Positions 6,424 through 7,906 of a stretch of DNA of 7,906 nt are shown piece after piece. The number at the start of each line of letters is the position of its first letter. The first letter of the stretch is position 1. The translations under genes were made by a program, and so were the position numbers. The stretch spans positions 1 through 7,906 of the forward strand of contig CAIMEK010000908.1 in NCBI GenBank assembly GCA_903839965.1, in the 5' to 3' direction. The notes below the pieces were generated by a model, which was not told the DNA's origin, ran no database searches, and saw nothing but the letters and a program-made list of their open reading frames with translations. Source of the stretch: an uncultured Acetobacteraceae bacterium. GTDB lineage: Bacteria; Pseudomonadota; Alphaproteobacteria; Acetobacterales; Acetobacteraceae.

Positions 6424-6594
6424 ATGTTCGCTTATCTGATGACCTGGATGCAGCTCAGGACCGATCGTCGCGCTGTGACGGCTATCGAATACGGCCTAAT
6501 CGCCTCCTTGGTGGCGGTCGTCATCATCGGCGGCGTCACGGCCGTCGGCGGCTCACTCAGCACCGTGTTTACCTCAGTGTCGGGCGCGCTTTAA
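6424..6594 (+). CDS. flp: Flp major prepilin
   Basis: A 56-residue Flp/Fap-type prepilin, the likely structural subunit of the pilus. It has a 17-residue leader with positive charge before the cut (TDRRA), then VTAIEYGLIA, with Glu22 at +5 and Tyr23 at +6, the Flp signature. A single hydrophobic helix and a small polar tail (STVFTSVSGAL) follow. The predicted mature pilin is about 39 residues. Residue -1 is Ala17, not the usual Gly. It has an ATG start with a clean ribosome site at 6412-6415. A strong hairpin lies 15 bases downstream, and a diverged paralogue follows. Its normal signature and open leader make it the probable major subunit. The prepilin peptidase and early Tad genes are not in this window. 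Confidence 0.93.
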   Translation: MFAYLMTWMQLRTDRRAVTAIEYGLIASLVAVVIIGGVTAVGGSLSTVFTSVSGAL

Positions 6595-6608
6595 ACTTGG
6601 TTGTGCAC

Positions 6609-6630
6609 GGCGCCTTCGCAAGAGGGCGCC
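6609..6630 (+). terminator. Strong hairpin between the two flp genes, attenuator or terminator
   Basis: GGCGCCTTC (6609-6617) pairs with GAGGGCGCC (6622-6630): nine pairs including one G-U, closed by a GCAA tetraloop of the stable GNRA class. The following stretch is pyrimidine-rich (ATCGCTTCTCTTT) but has no unbroken T-run. It begins 15 bases after the first flp stop. It could stop part of the transcripts or protect the pilin mRNA 3' end. Confidence 0.55.
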
Positions 6631-6675
6631 ATATCGCTTCTCTTTGCTCGAGGCTCGGTCTTTCATCGAGGAAAA

Positions 6676-6695
6676 GGCGGCAGTTACTTGCCGCC
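6676..6695 (+). promoter_or_regulatory. Hairpin in the leader of the second flp gene
   Basis: GGCGGCA (6676-6682) and TGCCGCC (6689-6695) form a perfect 7-bp stem around GTTACT, ending 22 bases before the ribosome site. The matching part of the first pilin's leader has no such stem, although it aligns base for base. No T-run follows, so a terminator is less likely than a leader structure. Confidence 0.45.
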
Positions 6696-6717
6696 GGCTC
6701 CTTGCGGGCACCCCAAC

Positions 6718-6721
6718 GGAG
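6718..6721 (+). promoter_or_regulatory. Ribosome binding site fixing the GTG start of the second flp gene
   Basis: GGAG lies 8 bases before the GTG at 6730, at the same spacing and in the same block as in the first flp gene. This sets the start at 6730 and not at any upstream in-frame codon (frame open from 6601). Confidence 0.7.
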
Positions 6722-6729
6722 TTGAACCC

Positions 6730-6900
6730 GTGTTCGAATATCTGATGATCTGGATGCTGCCGAGAACCGGTCATCGCGCCATGACGGCTTTTGACTACGG
6801 CATGATCGCCGCGTTGATCGTGGGAGTCATCGTCCCCGCCCTCGCGCTCGCCGGCACCGATCTCGCCGCCACGTTCAACGCCCCGATTGCCGAGGTCTAA
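6730..6900 (+). CDS. Diverged Flp-like prepilin paralogue
   Basis: A 56-residue Flp-type prepilin, the same length as its neighbour and identical at 23 of 56 positions, 18 of them in the first 30. The leader (MFEYLMIWM...GHRA) is followed by MTAFDYGMIAAL. The +5 residue is Asp22, where Flp and type IV prepilins carry Glu. The hydrophobic helix contains Pro36 and leads to VPALALAG. The tail differs fully (AATFNAPIAEV). Ala17 occupies -1, as in the first pilin. The start is GTG with a good ribosome site. It may be a minor, capping or modulating subunit, or a copy losing function; the open frame and retained Tyr at +6 argue against simple decay. It is the last gene before the cyclase. Confidence 0.85.
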   Translation: MFEYLMIWMLPRTGHRAMTAFDYGMIAALIVGVIVPALALAGTDLAATFNAPIAEV

Positions 6901-6941
6901 GCAAATCAGCTGTACAGGGCTCTGTCGCATGCAGACCTGAC

Positions 6942-6945
6942 GGAG
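6942..6945 (+). promoter_or_regulatory. Ribosome binding site fixing the GTG start of the diguanylate cyclase
   Basis: GGAG lies 7 bases before the GTG at 6953. No in-frame ATG occurs nearby before residue 25, so the GTG is the best start. The context CGGAG, then GTG, resembles that of the second flp gene. Confidence 0.65.
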
Positions 6946-6952
6946 AACGCTC

Positions 6953-7906
6953 GTGTCGCAGGCATACGCCACTCAGCCGACCACGGACGCTTCGACGGGC
7001 ACCACGTTGGCCTTCTCGAACATCATGGGCAGCGCGACCGAGGGCATGGCAGCCGATGTACTTCCCGCAATCGACAAAATCAACACGGCCACCGTTTCGA
7101 GAATGCTGACGGGCAGCCGAGCCATCCCGGTTGCCTTGGTCCGCGAGGGCAGGTTGGTCTTCGTCAATTTCGCCTTTACGGCACTGTTCCGCACTGGCGC
7201 GGCCATCGCCGGGTTGGCCCTGACCGACTTGATTGCCGCGCAAGGCCAGGCAGCTCTGGGCAAGCTGCTGTCCGGCCCCGCCGAGACGCCGGTGACCTTC
7301 CAGGGGCGGGCGGTCCGGCTCGATGGCTCGTCGTTCGACGTCGAACTGCTGCTCGCCCGCGAAACGCTCGATGGCGTGCCGATGTTCTGTGTGTTCGCCG
7401 CGGATGTCACCTGGCGCCGATTGTTTGAGAGGCACCTGAGCGACCTCGCCTTCACCGACATACTAACGGGGCTGCCGAACCGGGCGCGGATATTGGACGG
7501 GCTGCGCGATGCCGTCGTCGAGGCCCGGAGCGACAATTCGGGGTTGGCGGTGTTAATGGCGGATCTGGACGGCCTGAAGCGCGCCAACGACACCTTCGGC
7601 CACCAGGCCGGCGACTTCGTCCTGCAGGCGTCGGCGCAGCGCTTTCTGGGATGTCTGCGCGACCGCGACACGCTGGCCCGGCTTGGCGGAGACGAATTCT
7701 GCGCCGTGCTGCCGCGGATCAGCAACCGCAGCCAGGCCGAGACGATTGCGGCCCGCCTTGTCGGGGCTGCTCATCAGCCGATTTCCATCAATGGGCAGAA
7801 CGTACGCGTGAGCGTCAGCGTCGGCATTGCCCTGTTTCCCGCCCATGGTTCCACCGGGGATGCGCTGATCGCCGCCGCGGACGCGGCCCTCTATGAAGCG
7901 AAGAGG
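6953..7906 (+). CDS. PAS-GGDEF diguanylate cyclase (3' partial)
   Basis: The first 318 codons of a protein predicted to make cyclic di-GMP from two GTP. There is no signal peptide or membrane span, so it should be cytoplasmic. Residues 1-55 are unassigned. A PAS-like sensor fold covers about 57-156 (GRLVFVNFAFTALF, then a strand ending FAADVTWRR). The linker LSDLAFTDILTGLPNR is the usual entry to a GGDEF domain. The active site looks intact: Asp204 in MADLDGLK, N212-D213, GH and GD at 216-221, and GGDEF at 245-249. An RxxD inhibitory site (R236, D239) lies five residues before GGDEF, so product inhibition is likely. The domain is nearly complete at the window end (AALYEAKR); a following EAL domain cannot be excluded. 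It begins 52 bases after the second pilin with no clear terminator between, so co-transcription is plausible. Confidence 0.9.
   Translation, partial: MSQAYATQPTTDASTGTTLAFSNIMGSATEGMAADVLPAIDKINTATVSRMLTGSRAIPVALVREGRLVFVNFAFTALFRTGAAIAGLALTDLIAAQGQAALGKLLSGPAETPVTFQGRAVRLDGSSFDVELLLARETLDGVPMFCVFAADVTWRRLFERHLSDLAFTDILTGLPNRARILDGLRDAVVEARSDNSGLAVLMADLDGLKRANDTFGHQAGDFVLQASAQRFLGCLRDRDTLARLGGDEFCAVLPRISNRSQAETIAARLVGAAHQPISINGQNVRVSVSVGIALFPAHGSTGDALIAAADAALYEAKR

Larger units (their letters stand above)
6348..6594 (+). repeat. Duplicated unit, copy 1 (leader plus flp)
   Basis: This unit aligns with 6667-6900. The first 44 bases (6348-6391) match ungapped at 31 of 44 positions. A 13-base insertion (6392-6404) follows, then a nearly identical CCCCAACGGAGTT ribosome-site block, then the homologous 56-codon genes. 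The start codons are 306 bases apart. Thus gene and 5' leader were duplicated together. Confidence 0.75.
6667..6900 (+). repeat. Duplicated unit, copy 2 (leader plus diverged flp)
   Basis: Second copy of the unit at 6348-6594, lacking the 13-base CAA-rich run. Similarity is highest in the leader, the ribosome-site block and the first 30 codons, and fades towards the 3' end of the gene. Confidence 0.75.

Noticed and set aside
6901..6952. Weak inverted repeat (ACAG/CTGT) between the second flp gene and the cyclase
   Set aside because: A 4-bp stem without a T-run is not enough to call a terminator.
1..7906. Insertion sequences, CRISPR arrays, tRNA genes, attachment sites
   Set aside because: I found no transposase-like coding, regularly spaced repeats, tRNA-like cloverleaf or integrase-linked repeats on either strand by eye.

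Overview
The window is most of a Tad (tight adherence) / Flp type IVc pilus locus, all on the plus strand, followed by the start of a diguanylate cyclase gene. The GC-rich coding, the Caulobacter-like CpaF/TadA tail, the Flp prepilin leaders and the SLT-type transglycosylase inside the locus suggest an alphaproteobacterium. Rhodospirillales or Acetobacterales is my best but weak guess. There is no rRNA or other marker to settle it.

Region 1 (1-5211) is a tightly packed operon: the end of the secretion ATPase tadA, the inner-membrane platform genes tadB and tadC, the TPR lipoprotein tadD, then three pseudopilin-like genes (a tadG-type protein with a beta-solenoid-like C-terminal part, a tadE, and a second tadE/tadF-like gene). 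Five of the six junctions are 4-base ATGA or GTGA overlaps and the sixth has 2 bases between stop and start, so translational coupling is likely throughout.

Region 2 (5212-6117) holds a 153-base spacer with a doubtful 36-codon ORF, then a secreted SLT-domain lytic transglycosylase that probably opens peptidoglycan for the pilus.

Region 3 (6118-6423) is a 306-base intergenic stretch with a hairpin just after the transglycosylase, an AT-rich promoter-like segment and a leader carrying CAA triplets.

Region 4 (6424-6900) holds two tandem 56-residue Flp prepilins. They arose by duplication of a gene together with its 5' leader. The first looks like the major pilin: ATG start, open leader, E at +5. 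The second has diverged: GTG start, a hairpin in its leader, D instead of E at +5, and a proline in the hydrophobic helix. A 9-bp hairpin with a GCAA loop lies between them.

Region 5 (6953-7906) is a cytoplasmic PAS-GGDEF protein with an intact active site and an inhibitory RxxD site. It starts 52 bases after the second pilin and runs off the window.

Together: TadA powers TadB/TadC, which assemble Flp subunits; TadD supports the outer-membrane part; TadE/TadG proteins prime or modify the fibre; the transglycosylase clears the wall; the downstream cyclase may tie surface attachment to c-di-GMP. I see no evidence of a wholly new system. The points of interest are the diverged pilin pair with its leaders and hairpins, the compositionally mixed tadG, and the linked cyclase.
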